DNA of 64,000 bases from Pseudomonas sp. ANT_H12B (GCF_008369325.1 NZ_VOBI01000007.1:62001-126000), one strand, 5' to 3'; shown: positions 44,455 to 55,515, numbered from the stretch's first letter. The notes: generated from the sequence alone by a model not told the origin. A program made the numbers and translations.

Positions 44455-45569
44455 CGATGTGTGCTCTTGCTACGTTGTGCTATCAGCAGTATGAGCGCTA
44501 TCGCAGAAAAAACCGCGCCGGCATAAAATGTCATTGCTGAGCCATACGTTTGCCAAAATAACCCCGCAATCCCGCTTGCCAGCAACATGGATACACCACT
44601 CACCAGGTTGAAAATCCCGAAAGCGGTTCCTTTCAATTCTGCCGGTGTCGTGTCAGCGACAAGCGCAGCCAGTAGCCCCTGACTAAATCCCATATGAAGT
44701 CCCCATAGGGCGACGCCGAGTATCAACATTGAGACGGACTCGGCACTGGCTAGAACCAGATCGGACAAGATCAGCAATATCAACCCGACCCTGAGGAGAC
44801 TTGTGCGACTTACACGGTCAGAGAGCTTCCCCACAGGGTAGGCCGAGAGCGTGTAGAACAAGGCCATCACCACCATTACTATCGGCACCCAGGTTGCAGA
44901 CAACCCTGCTTGCTGAGCGCGCAAGCCCAGGAAGGCCTCACTAAAACGTGCCAGGGTGAACGAAAGCGCTGAGCTGAATGCTCGTGTTCGGACTCATCGA
45001 CGCCAATAAAAATCAGACTGACCGCTACCAACGCCGGTATCACCGCGATCCATAACACCAGTGGAATGTTTTCACTGAAGGCATACATCAGGCGGATGGC
45101 TACTGCTGGCCCGAGGAAGGCCCCTATCGTATCCATGGATTGACGTAAGCCGAAGCAAGCGACGGATATGCGGTGGCGATACATCAGCGACCAGGGCATC
45201 ACGTGGAGCGCGGCGAATACCTTTGCCGATCCGATCCAGAAAGCGTGCGGTGAACACCATTTCTGCAGAGTGAGCCAATGGAAAGAGCGGCTTGGTGAGT
45301 GCCGCAAGACCCTAGCCAACCAGCAGCAAGCCCTTGAGACGACCGACGTAGTCGCTGATCGCCCCTGAAAACACTTTCACTATCAGGGCCGTCGCCTCCG
45401 CAATGCCCTCGATCAGACCCAGAGTGATTATGCTGATGCCTAGAGTGCCCACCAGAAAGATAGGCAGCAAGCTATGAACCATTTCTGAAGAAAAGTCCAT
45501 GAACAGGCTGACGAAACCTAGCGCCCAGACCGTACGGGGAATGCTATGTGTAGCTATTGTCTCGGACAT
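44433..45569 (-). pseudogene. MFS transporter, frameshifted
   Basis: Parts of one major facilitator are spread over three frames. The N-terminus reads VWALGFVSLFMDFSSEMVHSL and LPIFLVGTLG; the middle [21 protein letters not shown] and [20 protein letters not shown]; the C-terminus MALFYTLSAYPVGKLSDRVS and LLAALVADTTPAELKGTAFG. Frame changes occur at about 45300, 45150 and 44930. The DxxxKxxR-type loops are still readable, so decay is recent. The substrate is unknown; relatives occur with metal genes. It faces copG convergently. Confidence 0.88.
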
Positions 45570-45869
45570 ATTCCAGTTTCCTTGGCTGTCGTCCGCAAGT
45601 GTATCTACAGCGTCCAGTGATTCTGTTGCGGCGAGCTCATATTGAGCTATCTGCTCAACAAACTTATAGGCGGTAGGATAGTAGGTGTTTGGCGGGTATC
45701 TATCTGTTGTTGAGCGCTGTTCTCGGCACGGTCCACTGGTTCTACCCATTTCGGTGATCCTTATCGTGGCATTACCGACTCACGAGACAATCATTTACGA
45801 AGCCTGACCTATCAGCATGCGTATAGACAGGCCGCTAAATTAAGGAGCGCCGTTGCTGCTGGTTCTACC

Positions 45870-45884
45870 TGACAGATTCGTAAT
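45870..45884 (+). promoter_or_regulatory. CopR-type box upstream of the cus operon
   Basis: TGACAGATTCGTAAT, one mismatch in the right half. TAAACT follows after 22 nt (one helical turn less than the usual 33) and the first ATG is at 45920, so the leader is very short. Confidence 0.65.
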
Positions 45885-45919
45885 GGTATCGCCCGTCGCC
45901 AGCGACTAAACTTCCTCGC

Positions 45920-46261
45920 ATGAAACGCTATCTGCGGTTGTTCCTCATTTTTCTGATCAGCTTGGCGCTTCCCCTGAGCGGGATGGCGGGCATTCAGTCA
46001 CCGACAGAACCTTGCCCGACGAACACGACGGGTATGACCATGATGGATGATATGAACCAGGACTGTTGCGGTGATATGAGCAGCTCCGCCGATCATGGCA
46101 AACCCTGCAAACCTGGTCAGGAATGCAGGAGCGCCAGTCTGCTACAAGTGTTGTTGGGGAAACCTGCCACCCGTTTGTCCAGTCCGCAAATACTAACAAT
46201 CTTCAGCGACTCCCTGTCTACTCAGGCTCCCTCCGGGGTGTGGCGACCGCCTCGCGCTTGA
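45920..46261 (+). CDS. Small secreted Cys/Met-rich protein before cusC
   Basis: A 113-residue protein with a signal peptide (FLIFLISLALPLSGMA). The mature part has MTMMDDMNQDCCGDM and KPCKPGQECRS, so Met and Cys pairs that could bind Cu(I). Similar short proteins precede cusC-like genes in other Pseudomonas; they have no known function. It starts 35 nt after a CopR-type box and ends 100 nt before cusC. Confidence 0.7.
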   Translation: MKRYLRLFLIFLISLALPLSGMAGIQSPTEPCPTNTTGMTMMDDMNQDCCGDMSSSADHGKPCKPGQECRSASLLQVLLGKPATRLSSPQILTIFSDSLSTQAPSGVWRPPRA

Positions 46262-46361
46262 TTCCTGTACCCCACTGAGCCTCATCCCGCCCTGGCGCGG
46301 GATGGCATATCTGCGCGCGAGCCCAAGACACGCGCAGTGGATCATCACAGGAATCGTGAAC

Positions 46362-47618
46362 ATGAATCCCAAGTGCTACTGCACCGGTTGGCCCCTCGTG
46401 GCTGCCCTGGCGGCAAGCGTGCTGGCATTGCCAAGCCTTGCTGCACCCCTGACACTCGACGAAGCCTTACGGTTGGCTGAAAACAATGCACCATCGCTGA
46501 CCGCCCAAGCGGCCAAACTGCAAGCGGCCAGCAGCGCCGCCATTCCAGCTGGAGAACTACCCGACCCGAAGCTCCTGCTGGGCATACAAGACTATCCCAT
46601 CGGTGGCCCTGACCGCTGGCGCCTCGAGCAGGACGGTATGACCATGCAGATGGTCGGCGTCATGCAGGAGGTGCCCAATCGTGACAAGCGTAGGGCGCGT
46701 ATCGAAGTTGCCGAGGCGGCCGTAGATCGAGCCGCGGCCGAAGGCCGTGTCGAGCGGCTGAACGTTCGTCAGGCCACGGCATTGGCCTGGATCAGCAGCT
46801 ACTCCGTCGAGCGTAAAGAGGTGCTGTTTCAGGATTTTTACCGGGAGAACCGTCTGTTGGCCGATACCGTCCGGGCGCAGATCGCCGGTGGTCGTGCCCA
46901 ACCTGCCGATGCAGTAACGCCGAAACAGGAGGCGGCTCAGTTGGCGGAACAACAGGACGAGTTAATTCGCCTGCGTGCGCAAGCCCGAGCGGCCCTCAAA
47001 CGCTGGATTGGCCCAGCGGCCAATGACCAGCCCGTCGGCAGCTTGCCCGAGTGGCCCATCGATACCTCAGGTTATTCCCATAAGCTGCAATATCACCCCG
47101 CATTGGCGGCATACGCGCCAATGACTCGCGAAGCGCAGGCCAAGGTCCGTGAAGCAGAGTCCGAAAAGCAGTCCGACTGGAGTTGGGAGCTTGATTACCA
47201 GCGCCGCAACCGTCAGTTCGGCGACATGGTCAGCGTGCAGTTCACGTTCGACTTGCCACTGTTCCCCGAGTCCCGACAGAACCCGAAGATCGCCGCCAAA
47301 CACGCTGAACTGAATCAGTTGGAGGCCGAGCGCGAAGCTCTCGTACGTGAACACACCCAGCAACTGGAGGACGATCTGGCCGAATACGAGCGTCTGAACC
47401 GTGCCGTGTACCGCAGCCAGGACAGTCTGTTACCCCTGGCCAAGGAAAAAGTCGGGATGACCATGGCCAGCTACCGGGCCGGTAAAAGCGACCTGGCACC
47501 TGTCATCACTGCCCGACGTGAACTCATCGAGGCCCGCCTCAAACAGATCGACTTCGAAGAACAGCGAGCCCTCACCAGTGCTCGCCTGTATTTCGCCTAT
47601 GGGGACACCAATCAATGA
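46362..47618 (+). CDS. cusC: Outer-membrane efflux channel CusC-like
   Basis: A 418-residue TolC/OEP-family protein from ATG 46362. The signal peptide ends near SLAAPLTLDEALRLAEN, the usual family start. Long helical parts include QPADAVTPKQEAAQLAEQQD and MTMASYRAGKSDLAPVITAR. It forms the outer-membrane exit of the tripartite copper pump with the next two genes. It overlaps cusB by 4 nt. The low number of cysteines argues against a lipid anchor. Confidence 0.92.
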   Translation: MNPKCYCTGWPLVAALAASVLALPSLAAPLTLDEALRLAENNAPSLTAQAAKLQAASSAAIPAGELPDPKLLLGIQDYPIGGPDRWRLEQDGMTMQMVGVMQEVPNRDKRRARIEVAEAAVDRAAAEGRVERLNVRQATALAWISSYSVERKEVLFQDFYRENRLLADTVRAQIAGGRAQPADAVTPKQEAAQLAEQQDELIRLRAQARAALKRWIGPAANDQPVGSLPEWPIDTSGYSHKLQYHPALAAYAPMTREAQAKVREAESEKQSDWSWELDYQRRNRQFGDMVSVQFTFDLPLFPESRQNPKIAAKHAELNQLEAEREALVREHTQQLEDDLAEYERLNRAVYRSQDSLLPLAKEKVGMTMASYRAGKSDLAPVITARRELIEARLKQIDFEEQRALTSARLYFAYGDTNQ

Positions 47619-49090
47619 GTACTCGAATCTGGAAAGGGGCTTTGCTGGCAGGTCTCTCGATTACCTTGGGCGCTGCCGGCGGTTACTGGTTCGCTCAACA
47701 GCGCATGCCTGATAGCGCAGCCGAACAGGCCCCTAAAGCCCAAGACGAACGCAAAGTACTGTATTGGTACGACCCGATGTCCCCGCAGCAGAAGTTCGAT
47801 AAACCAGGCAAGTCTCCCTTTATGGATATGGAGTTGAAGCCCCGCTACGCGGATGCTGCAGCGGACAGTGCGGCCATCAGTATCGACCCCAGCCTGACCC
47901 AGAATCTCGGTTTGCGAGTGGCCACAGTCACTCGCGGCGTGCTTACTTCCAACTTGGACGTGGTCGGTGTGTTGGCATTCAACGAGCGGGATGTTGCAGT
48001 GATTCAATCGCGTACTGCTGGCTTTGTGGAGCGAGTGTACGCCCGTGCTCCAGGCGATGTGCTCAAAGCCCATGCGGCTTTGGCCGATATCCTGGTACCG
48101 GAATGGGCCGCTGCTCAGGAAGAGTTTCTCGCACTCAAACGCAGTGGCGATGCCGACTTGCTGGCGGCAGCACGCCAGCGCTTGCGCTTGACCGGGATGC
48201 CAGCACCGCTGATTGCTCAAGTGGAGCGAAGCGGCAAGACCCAGCCGGTCCTGACGCTCACCAGCCCCATTAGCGGTGTACTGCAAGAGTTGGATGTACG
48301 CTCGGGTATGACCGTGGCGGCCGGCGAGACTCTGGCTCGAGTCAATGGATTGAGCAGCGTCTGGCTGGCAGTGGCCGTACCAGAGTCGGAGACTGGATCG
48401 ATCATCATGGGGCAAGCGGTAGAAGCACGTTTGCCAGCCTTTCCGGGAACAGTGCTCAAGGGCACAGTCAGTGCGATTCTGCCCGAAACCAACCCCGACA
48501 GCCGAACTGTGCGTGTCCGGGTCGAACTGCCCAACCCTGATGGGCGACTCAGGCCGGGCATGACGGCCCAGGTGCACCTAAAACGCTCTACCGAACAAAG
48601 CGTGCTGTGGGTGCCGAGCGAGGCAATCATTCGCACCGGCCGACGCGTCCTGGTGATGCTCGCCGAAGACGCGGGTCGCTACCGCCCCCTAGAAGTGCAA
48701 CTCGGGCAGGAAAACGAAGGCAAAACGGTGGTATTGAAGGGGTTGGAAGAAGGTCAGCAGGTAGTCAGCTCTGGACAGTTCCTGCTCGACTCTGAGGCCA
48801 GTCTCAAGGGCATTGTTGCGAGCACGCTGGAAATGTCACCACCCAGCGCAGCAGCCTCCAGCTTTCATGAGGCGGATGGGCAGATCGTCGAGATCAATAA
48901 CCAAGACGTAACAATCGCCCTTGGTCCGTTCAAGACGCTGGGCATGCCTGGTATGACCATGACCTTCCCATTGACTGACCCTGCTCTCGTTCAAGGTCTC
49001 AAGACGGGAGACAAGGTTAGGGTATCGGTTAGCCAAACCGATGATGGTTTACGCATTGAACGCCTGGAAAAACTAAGGGGTCAGCCATGA
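47615..49090 (+). CDS. cusB: Periplasmic adaptor CusB with CusF-like tail
   Basis: A 491-residue membrane-fusion protein. An N-terminal anchor is followed by a metal-binding segment [20 protein letters not shown] and MDMELKPRY, then the lipoyl/hairpin/barrel parts ([38 protein letters not shown]). The last 75 residues form a CusF-like domain with [11 protein letters not shown], where the Met pair of CusF is kept but the Trp is replaced by Met. CusF-type domains hand Cu(I)/Ag(I) to CusB; here chaperone and adaptor are one chain. It overlaps cusC and cusA by 4 nt. Confidence 0.93.
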   Translation: MSTRIWKGALLAGLSITLGAAGGYWFAQQRMPDSAAEQAPKAQDERKVLYWYDPMSPQQKFDKPGKSPFMDMELKPRYADAAADSAAISIDPSLTQNLGLRVATVTRGVLTSNLDVVGVLAFNERDVAVIQSRTAGFVERVYARAPGDVLKAHAALADILVPEWAAAQEEFLALKRSGDADLLAAARQRLRLTGMPAPLIAQVERSGKTQPVLTLTSPISGVLQELDVRSGMTVAAGETLARVNGLSSVWLAVAVPESETGSIIMGQAVEARLPAFPGTVLKGTVSAILPETNPDSRTVRVRVELPNPDGRLRPGMTAQVHLKRSTEQSVLWVPSEAIIRTGRRVLVMLAEDAGRYRPLEVQLGQENEGKTVVLKGLEEGQQVVSSGQFLLDSEASLKGIVASTLEMSPPSAAASSFHEADGQIVEINNQDVTIALGPFKTLGMPGMTMTFPLTDPALVQGLKTGDKVRVSVSQTDDGLRIERLEKLRGQP

Positions 49091-52000
49091 TCGCCGCCCT
49101 GATTCGCTGGTCAGTGGCCAACCGATTTCTAGTGCTGCTGGCGACGATCTTCGTCACGGTCTGGGGCGTCTGGTCGGTTCAGAGCACGCCGATCGATGCA
49201 CTTCCGGATCTCTCCGATGCTCAGGTAATCATCCGCACCCCTTATGCGGGACAAGCGCCGCAGATCGTTGAGAACCAGGTGACCTACCCGTTGGCCACCA
49301 CCATGCTCTCGGTGCCAGGGGCCAAGACCGTACGCGGCTATTCCTTTTTCGGCGACAGCTTCGTTTACGTGCTGTTCGAAGACGGTACCGATTTGTATTG
49401 GGCCCGCTCCCGGGTGCTGGAATACTTGAGTCAGGTCCAAAGCCGACTGCCGACTTCCGCCAAACCGTCCTTGGGGCCAGACGCCACAGGCGTGGGCTGG
49501 ATCTATCAGTACGCACTAGTGGACCGCAGTGGCGGACACGACCTGGCGCAACTGCGCGCCTTGCAGGACTGGTTCCTCAAGTTCGAACTCAAGACCCTGC
49601 CCAACGTTGCGGAGGTGGCCACCGTGGGTGGCATGGTCAAGCAGTATCAGGTCCAACTCGATCCACTCAAGCTGGCCAGCCTCGGTATCACTCAGGCTGA
49701 GGTAACCGACGCTATTGGCAAGGCCAATCAGGAAACCGGTGGTGCGTTGCTGGAGATGGCGGAGACCGAGTTCATGGTGCGCGCCTCCGGATACCTGAAG
49801 ACGCTGAATGACTTTCGTGCCATTCCGCTCAAGCTCGGTGCTGGCGGGGTGCCAGTGTCCCTAGGCGACGTGGCGACGATCCAGCTGGGGCCGGAGATGC
49901 GCCGCGGCATCACTGAACTCGACGGCGAAGGCGAAACCGTCGGCGGCGTGGTGATTCTGCGCAGCGGCAAGAACGCTCGCGAAACCATTGCGGCGGTCAA
50001 GGCCAAACTGGACGACCTGAAAAGCAGTCTGCCGACCGGGGTGGAAATCGTCACCACCTACGACCGCAGCAAACTGATCGACCGCGCAGTGGAAAACCTC
50101 AGCTACAAACTGCTTGAGGAGTTCATCGTCGTCGCGTTGGTCTGTGGGATATTTCTCTGGCACCTACGTTCATCCCTAGTGGCCATTATCTCTTTGCCGG
50201 TGGGGGTGCTCATTGCCTTCATCGTCATGCGGCATCAAGGAATCAACGCCAACATCATGTCCCTTGGCGGGATTGCTATTGCCATCGGCGCCATGGTCGA
50301 CGCCGCCGTGGTAATGATCGAGAACGCTCACAAGAAGATCGAGGCTTGGCATGTGGCCCATCCTGGGGAGGAGTTGAAGGGCGAACGTCACTGGCATGTG
50401 ATAACCGAAGCGGCGGCGGAGGTGGGGCCGGCGCTGTTTTTCTGCCTGCTGATCATCACCCTATCGTTCATCCCGGTGTTCACCCTGGAGGCTCAAGAGG
50501 GTCGTCTGTTTGGTCCATTGGCCTTCACCAAGACCTATGCCATGGCGGCGGCGGCCGGACTCTCGGTAACCCTGGTGCCGGTACTGATGGGTTACTGGAT
50601 TCGTGGTCGGATCCCCAAAGAGGACCAGAACCCGCTAAACCGCTGGTTGATCAGGATCTATCAGCCGGCCCTTGATGCGGTGTTACATCGACCCAAAGTC
50701 ACCCTATTAATCGCGTTAATGGTTTTCCTCAGCGCGTTGTGGCCGATCTCTCGTTTGGGTGGCGAGTTCCTTCCTGCAATGGACGAGGGCGATTTGCTCT
50801 ATATGCCTTCGGCTCTGCCGGGGTTGTCGGCACAGAAAGCGGCGCAGCTGCTGCAACAGACCGACCGCTTGATCAAGACGGTACCCGAAGTCGAACACGT
50901 TTTTGGTAAGGCTGGTCGTGCCGAAACCGCTACCGACCCGGCGCCGCTGGAGATGTTCGAGACCACTATCCAGTTCAAACCACGCGAACAGTGGCGTCCT
51001 GGTATGACCCAGGAAAAATTGGTGGAAGAGTTGGATCGAGTGGTGCGCGTCCCTGGGCTGACTAATATTTGGATACCACCGATCCGCAACCGCATGGACA
51101 TGCTCGCCACTGGGATCAAGAGTCCGATTGGAGTGAAAATTGCCGGCACAAACTTGACGGAAATCGACGCGGCGACTCAGGCGGTCGAGCGCGTAGCCAA
51201 AAACGTGCCCGGGGTCAGTTCGGCTCTGGCTGAACGATTGACGGGCGGCCGCTACATCGATGTGGATATCGACCGCAAAGCCGCTGCCCGCTACGGGTTG
51301 AATATCGCTGATGTGCAGTCGATCGTCGCCGGTGCTATTGGTGGTGAGAATGTTGGCGAGACCATTGAAGGGCTCGCCCGTTTTCCGATCAATGTGCGCT
51401 ATCCCCGAGAGTGGCGTGATTCGCTTGGCGCCCTAGAGCAACTGCCGATCTACACTCCGCTAGGGAGCCAGATCACCCTTGGCACGGTGGCGAAGGTCAA
51501 GGTCAGTGAAGGCCCGCCGATGCTCAAGAGCGAGAACGCCCGACCTTCCGGGTGGGTGTATATCGACGTACGTGGCCGGGACATTGCCTCAGTGGTTGCC
51601 GATCTGCGTCGTGTTGTCAATGAGCAGGTCAAGCTGCAGCCAGGCATGAGCCTGAGTTACTCGGGGCAGTTCGAGTTTCTTGAACGAGCCAACGCACGGC
51701 TCAAGCTGGTAGTGCCGGCCACGCTGATGATCATTTTCGTGCTGCTGTACCTGACGTTTTCCCGATTCGACGAGGCTTTGCTGATCATGGCCACCTTGCC
51801 GTTCGCCCTTACTGGTGGGGCATGGTTCCTCTACCTACTCGGCTTTAGCCTGTCGGTGGCTACCGGCGTCGGATTCATTGCTCTGGCGGGTGTGTCTGCC
51901 GAATTCGGCGTGATCATGCTGCTCTACTTGAAAAACGCCTGGGCCGAACGTGTAGAGGCCGGCGACAGTACCGAGCGAGGGCTAATAGCAGCAATTAGCG

Positions 52001-52245
52001 AAGGAGCCGTGCAGCGGGTTCGACCCAAGGCCATGACGGTGGCGGTCATCATTGCTGGCCTATTACCGATCCTATTGGGCAGCGGTTCCGGTAGCGAAAT
52101 AATGAGCCGCATCGCTGCGCCCATGGTCGGTGGTATGGTTACCGCGCCCTTACTGTCCCTATTTGTCATCCCGGCAGCTTACCGATTGATGCGCCGACGA
52201 CGCCTCGCGGTTGAATCCATACCCTCGGAAGGAAGCAGGCCATGA
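49087..52245 (+). CDS. cusA: RND copper/silver efflux pump CusA
   Basis: A 1052-residue heavy-metal RND transporter. The three methionines that bind Cu(I)/Ag(I) in E. coli CusA are conserved at the same positions: Met573 ([10 protein letters not shown]), Met623 (APLEMFETT) and Met672 ([12 protein letters not shown]). The proton-relay motif [20 protein letters not shown] is in transmembrane segment 4. It drives proton-coupled export through CusBC. The Met triad argues for copper/silver rather than the zinc/cobalt specificity of CzcA. It is the last gene of the operon; no clear terminator was seen after it. Confidence 0.97.
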   Translation: MIAALIRWSVANRFLVLLATIFVTVWGVWSVQSTPIDALPDLSDAQVIIRTPYAGQAPQIVENQVTYPLATTMLSVPGAKTVRGYSFFGDSFVYVLFEDGTDLYWARSRVLEYLSQVQSRLPTSAKPSLGPDATGVGWIYQYALVDRSGGHDLAQLRALQDWFLKFELKTLPNVAEVATVGGMVKQYQVQLDPLKLASLGITQAEVTDAIGKANQETGGALLEMAETEFMVRASGYLKTLNDFRAIPLKLGAGGVPVSLGDVATIQLGPEMRRGITELDGEGETVGGVVILRSGKNARETIAAVKAKLDDLKSSLPTGVEIVTTYDRSKLIDRAVENLSYKLLEEFIVVALVCGIFLWHLRSSLVAIISLPVGVLIAFIVMRHQGINANIMSLGGIAIAIGAMVDAAVVMIENAHKKIEAWHVAHPGEELKGERHWHVITEAAAEVGPALFFCLLIITLSFIPVFTLEAQEGRLFGPLAFTKTYAMAAAAGLSVTLVPVLMGYWIRGRIPKEDQNPLNRWLIRIYQPALDAVLHRPKVTLLIALMVFLSALWPISRLGGEFLPAMDEGDLLYMPSALPGLSAQKAAQLLQQTDRLIKTVPEVEHVFGKAGRAETATDPAPLEMFETTIQFKPREQWRPGMTQEKLVEELDRVVRVPGLTNIWIPPIRNRMDMLATGIKSPIGVKIAGTNLTEIDAATQAVERVAKNVPGVSSALAERLTGGRYIDVDIDRKAAARYGLNIADVQSIVAGAIGGENVGETIEGLARFPINVRYPREWRDSLGALEQLPIYTPLGSQITLGTVAKVKVSEGPPMLKSENARPSGWVYIDVRGRDIASVVADLRRVVNEQVKLQPGMSLSYSGQFEFLERANARLKLVVPATLMIIFVLLYLTFSRFDEALLIMATLPFALTGGAWFLYLLGFSLSVATGVGFIALAGVSAEFGVIMLLYLKNAWAERVEAGDSTERGLIAAISEGAVQRVRPKAMTVAVIIAGLLPILLGSGSGSEIMSRIAAPMVGGMVTAPLLSLFVIPAAYRLMRRRRLAVESIPSEGSRP

Positions 52246-52450
52246 AGTGATTGTGTCCGCCACTGCACGCCCCATGATTGTTTGTGCAACGTCATCCAGC
52301 AGTCTGATTTTTTGGTCTGGCAGGGGGCGACCTTTATAATCAATCGGTGATCGAACTCTATCGGAACTGCGTCAAAACACGGCTGATAGAGATCGACGCT
52401 GGTGGCAGTGCGTTGGGCTGAACCTGATCATGGCGACTCCAAGGGCGTGG

Positions 52451-52715
52451 GTACAACGGCTACAGAGTGCGCTACCTGCGCCTGCCACACCTGCTGGAAG
52501 ACCTCTTCGCGAAACTGATGGACAGCTACGCCAAGACCGATCTGCTGATCCTCGACTGGGGGCTTGTGCCGCTTACCGCCGAGCAACGGCGCGACATGCT
52601 GGAGTTGCTGGATGACCGCTCTATGCCGGTGGACAAATGGCATGAGCTTATCGTCGATCCGACCTTGGCCGATGCCATTTTGGATCGGCTGGTGCACAAC
52701 GCTTCCTGCCTACTG
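52451..52715 (+). pseudogene. IS21-family IstB remnant
   Basis: A 5'-truncated IstB ATP-binding helper: GYRVRYLRLPHLLEDLF, KTDLLILDWGLVPLTAEQRR, then KWHELIVDPTLADAILDRLV. Two internal stretches normal for IstB (after LLEDL and after LLDDR) are missing as in-frame deletions, and Walker B has lost one Asp. It ends where the group II intron fragment begins. Confidence 0.85.
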
Positions 52716-52719
52716 ACAA

Positions 52720-53306
52720 ACAGCGTCAGCGAGTTTGGTTCCGTTGATGTGTCGCCTGCGGTATCTAAGCGCCCAGACCGGCCCTCGGAGCTTCCGGCTC
52801 CTACCTCCTGATGGTCTCGACCCCCGCTACGCGGAGTTTCTGCTTTACGCTCTGCAGAGATCACACCCGACTATCCACTCATGGCAGGTTCAGCCCTTCA
52901 TTGCTCCGGTTTCGAGCAGCTACTACGGCCTCTGTTGACTTCTGTCGCCCATCCCGTCATCTCGCGATGCCGGTAGCACATGGCAGGCTAAACAGATCTC
53001 CCAGGGTAATTCGCGCGACCTTCCTGCTTATGCCTGTCGGATTTACGTCACAGCGCTCCGTGCAAGTATTGGGCTTGGGCAATTATGGCTACCTTACCCC
53101 GCTGTGCCGCCTAATCCGCTTCCTGTTCGTCAGGCCAGCATTTTGCCTCGGGCTTCCTTCAGATTCGCGGTCACCCGCGACACCCTTGCCTCTGGCTAAC
53201 ACTTCCCCTTGCCGGGTGTGTAGAGGACTTTCACCTCCAAGTCACCAGTGTGGCCACCACAGCCAAACTGGTTGCGCTTGCGCGCAACGCGCCATGCCTG
53301 GCGCAC
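52720..53306 (-). ncRNA. Group II intron, 5' portion
   Basis: On the minus strand the intron opens at 53306 with GTGCGCCAGGCATGGCGC, a bacterial group II intron 5' end, followed by GAGGTGAAAGTCCTCTACAC and other domain I-type segments up to the start of the intron-encoded protein at 52864. The rest, including domains V and VI, is missing. It sits 4 nt after the T run of the oprD terminator, the insertion habit of class C introns. Confidence 0.8.
52722..52864 (-). pseudogene. Intron-encoded reverse transcriptase, N-terminal stub
   Basis: About 48 codons from the ATG at 52864 (MISAERKAETPRSGG, then QEVGAGSSEGRSGR) resemble the N-terminus of LtrA-type proteins of Pseudomonas class C introns. 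The reading then enters the IstB remnant, so no RT or maturase domain remains. Confidence 0.65.
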
Positions 53307-53309
53307 CAT

Positions 53310-53336
53310 AAAAAAAGGCGCCACAAGGGCGCCTAA
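53310..53336 (-). terminator. Terminator of the OprD-like porin gene
   Basis: On the minus strand GGCGCC pairs with GGCGCC around a 5-nt loop and is followed by seven T. It lies 70 nt after the porin stop and directly precedes the group II intron 5' end. Confidence 0.85.
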
Positions 53337-53406
53337 GCCGCCTCCCAACCAAAGGAGTAACAAAGAGACGGGTTGTACCTGGTGAGCTAGGTAGCTAATG
53401 CTCGAT

Positions 53407-54735
53407 TTAGAGAATTTGCAGCGGGTACTCCACAATCAGACGAATCTCATCCAAATCTGATTCGAAGGCGGTAGCCCGAGTCGTCGCTTGGCGCACACGG
53501 AAGGACATGTCTTTCAGGGAGCCGGCTTGAATGATGTACTTAGCCTCGATGTCTCGCTCCCAACGCTTCTGGTCCTGCAGTGGAGCGCCATCAGCTCCTC
53601 GGCGCATATAGACGCTGTTCGCATTCGAGTAGTCAGCATCCCAGCCCTTCGCGTAACGAGTCATGAAGCTCAGGCCAGGAATGCCAAAGGACTGCATATT
53701 CAAGTCATAGCGTAGCTGCAAGGATTGCTCTTTCGGGGAGTTGAAGTCGCTGTATTGGATAGAGTTATCCAGGAAAATAGAATCAGATTGGCGCAGGTAA
53801 TCAAAATCGTCATCCCCATTGCTGCGCTGGTAGCCAACGGTCAGCGTGTGGGCACCAAACTGGATACCGGTCTTACCGCTCCAGATGTTGTTATCGAAGC
53901 TGCCCAGCAGTTTTTTTCCCTCGTCGACTGCTCGGTAGTAGTTCAGGCCACCAATCAGCGCGACAGTCTCGGAAAGTGGGTAGCTTAACGTGGTGCCAGC
54001 GTAATACTGGTTCCACACATCTTTGAAGCGGCTGGTATAGAGACTCACACCGATATGTTCGTTAACGGTGTAATCGCCACCCAAGTAGGCGATCCAAGGC
54101 GCGTCTACAGATCCTGCATAGAACGTAGCGAAACCATCGCGCATGCTGCTTGAATTCGGTTGGCTCATCGCATGCAGGCGACCACCCTGCAAGGTCAGGC
54201 CTTCAATGCTGGTGTTGGCAAACGTGGCGCCACGAAAGCTCTCAGGCAGCAGTCGTGAGTCCCCATACGCCACAACAGGCGTGGAAGGAAATACGTCCCC
54301 AACCTTGACGACCGTATCTAGCAAGCGAAGCTTGGCTGCTCCACCGACTTTTGAATAGGTATCCTCAGGCTGACCCTTGCTGTTGTAGGGCATGATGTCT
54401 ACTGTGCCACCGGCTCCAGAACGGCCATCACCCGAGTCAAGCTTGATCCCCTGCATTGCGAATGCATCAATGCCGAAGCCCACAGTGCCCTGTGTGAAGC
54501 CTGACTCAAAACGTCCGATAATTCCGTGAGCCCACTCTTCGGAGTAACCGTTCCCCGTTCGACTGGACTGACCGTTGCGAAAGTCGCGATTGAAGTAGAG
54601 ATTTCGGTTGAGAATGTTAAAACTGCTCCCCTCAATGAACCCCTCTGGCTTTTGCTCAACGGCCACTGCAACCTGCCCCAGACTCATGCCAAGGGCAATG
54701 AGGGAAAGACCATAAAAGTTATTATTATTATTCAT
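53407..54735 (-). CDS. OprD-family outer-membrane porin
   Basis: A 442-residue porin. The signal peptide ends near VAVA, and the mature start EGFIEGSSFNILNRNLYFNR DF-type pattern is the standard OprD opening; the C-terminus IRLIVEYPLQIL fits a beta-barrel end. OprD family members import amino acids or small organic ions; some are copper-regulated. A CopR-like box lies upstream at 54863 and a DUF2790 gene follows on the same strand further upstream. Its N-terminal part is duplicated at 59802-59978. Substrate unknown. Confidence 0.93.
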   Translation of the reverse strand: MNNNNNFYGLSLIALGMSLGQVAVAVEQKPEGFIEGSSFNILNRNLYFNRDFRNGQSSRTGNGYSEEWAHGIIGRFESGFTQGTVGFGIDAFAMQGIKLDSGDGRSGAGGTVDIMPYNSKGQPEDTYSKVGGAAKLRLLDTVVKVGDVFPSTPVVAYGDSRLLPESFRGATFANTSIEGLTLQGGRLHAMSQPNSSSMRDGFATFYAGSVDAPWIAYLGGDYTVNEHIGVSLYTSRFKDVWNQYYAGTTLSYPLSETVALIGGLNYYRAVDEGKKLLGSFDNNIWSGKTGIQFGAHTLTVGYQRSNGDDDFDYLRQSDSIFLDNSIQYSDFNSPKEQSLQLRYDLNMQSFGIPGLSFMTRYAKGWDADYSNANSVYMRRGADGAPLQDQKRWERDIEAKYIIQAGSLKDMSFRVRQATTRATAFESDLDEIRLIVEYPLQIL

Positions 54736-54862
54736 GTAATACCCCAGGCTTTTGCTTGGCAGAGTTTTAATGTGAAATATTTATGATTATAAGCATGCAG
54801 GTGAACACCCTGCGTGCAGCAGCATAGTTTCACATCTAAAATAACGCTAGCATGACCTAAAA

Positions 54863-54877
54863 ATTACTTTTTTGTCA
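54863..54877 (-). promoter_or_regulatory. CopR-like box upstream of the porin gene
   Basis: On the minus strand TGACAAAAAAGTAAT matches the consensus except for one base (A for T at the start of the right half). A TATGCT hexamer occurs 36 nt downstream. The duplicate locus has the same site at 60119. Confidence 0.6.
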
Positions 54878-54950
54878 GCGGAATGTAATTATCCACTTGG
54901 TGCTCCATAAATAAACCTTAGTTTCTCTAATGCACTTGGACCGTAAGCGA

Positions 54951-55289
54951 TCAGCCACCATGAGGGCAATTACTGACCAGCACTTGGTACTCGAGGGTAT
55001 TCAACTTGCCACTCGAGTCTTCGTAGGTCATACGCGAAGGGGCCAACCCACAGTATCTAGATCCTGTGGTTGGGGTCATACTGATAACTTTTGCGATATC
55101 AAGGTTCAAACCATACTGGTAATGAACAACCTCAGGTATGGCCTTACCATTTTTGATGGCATATTGCTCCATCGCCTGCTGATTTTCTTGCATCATCCGA
55201 CCAAAGACGCGATCCCCTCCACCCTCAGCTATGGCAAAGGACGAAACTGCCAATACCGCAATAGCGATGACTGCCTTCAATGATTTCAT
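54951..55289 (-). CDS. PtrA-like/DUF2790 periplasmic protein
   Basis: A 112-residue secreted protein. After the signal peptide (VIAIAVLAVSSFAIA) comes AEGGGDRVFGRMMQENQQAM, as in the PtrA-like proteins of this window, and then a DUF2790 domain: EVVHYQYGLNLDIAKVISMT and PSRMTYEDSSGKLNTLEYQV, with two cysteines that may form a disulfide. DUF2790 is common and unexplained in Pseudomonas. A CopR box is 74 nt upstream. The paralogue at 60198 is closely similar. Confidence 0.87.
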   Translation of the reverse strand: MKSLKAVIAIAVLAVSSFAIAEGGGDRVFGRMMQENQQAMEQYAIKNGKAIPEVVHYQYGLNLDIAKVISMTPTTGSRYCGLAPSRMTYEDSSGKLNTLEYQVLVSNCPHGG

Positions 55290-55362
55290 GACCCTCTCCT
55301 AACTCTAATTCACTGATGGTTAGAGAGTAGCTAATGATACCTGTCAGAAAGCTGCCGTTAAC

Positions 55363-55377
55363 ATTACATATCTGTCA
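55363..55377 (-). promoter_or_regulatory. CopR-type box of the DUF2790 gene
   Basis: On the minus strand TGACAGATATGTAAT, full consensus. TACTCT begins 33 nt after it as a likely -10. Confidence 0.8.
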
Positions 55378-55500
55378 GGCAAGGTCTTTACTCAATTAAT
55401 GGCATGCTTAACAGCGCGCCTATAATTTGTGTTTCGACCGTTATTAGGTGACGTTCGGTACTAAACTCAATTCGCAACGAAGTGTTAACCAACCAAGAGC

Positions 55501-55515
55501 TGACAGAAATGTAAT
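55501..55515 (+). promoter_or_regulatory. CopR-type box toward the Cys-rich protein gene
   Basis: TGACAGAAATGTAAT, full consensus. TAGGGT begins 34 nt after it, the same hexamer and nearly the same distance as at 28442. The first gene on this side starts at 55767. Confidence 0.78.
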
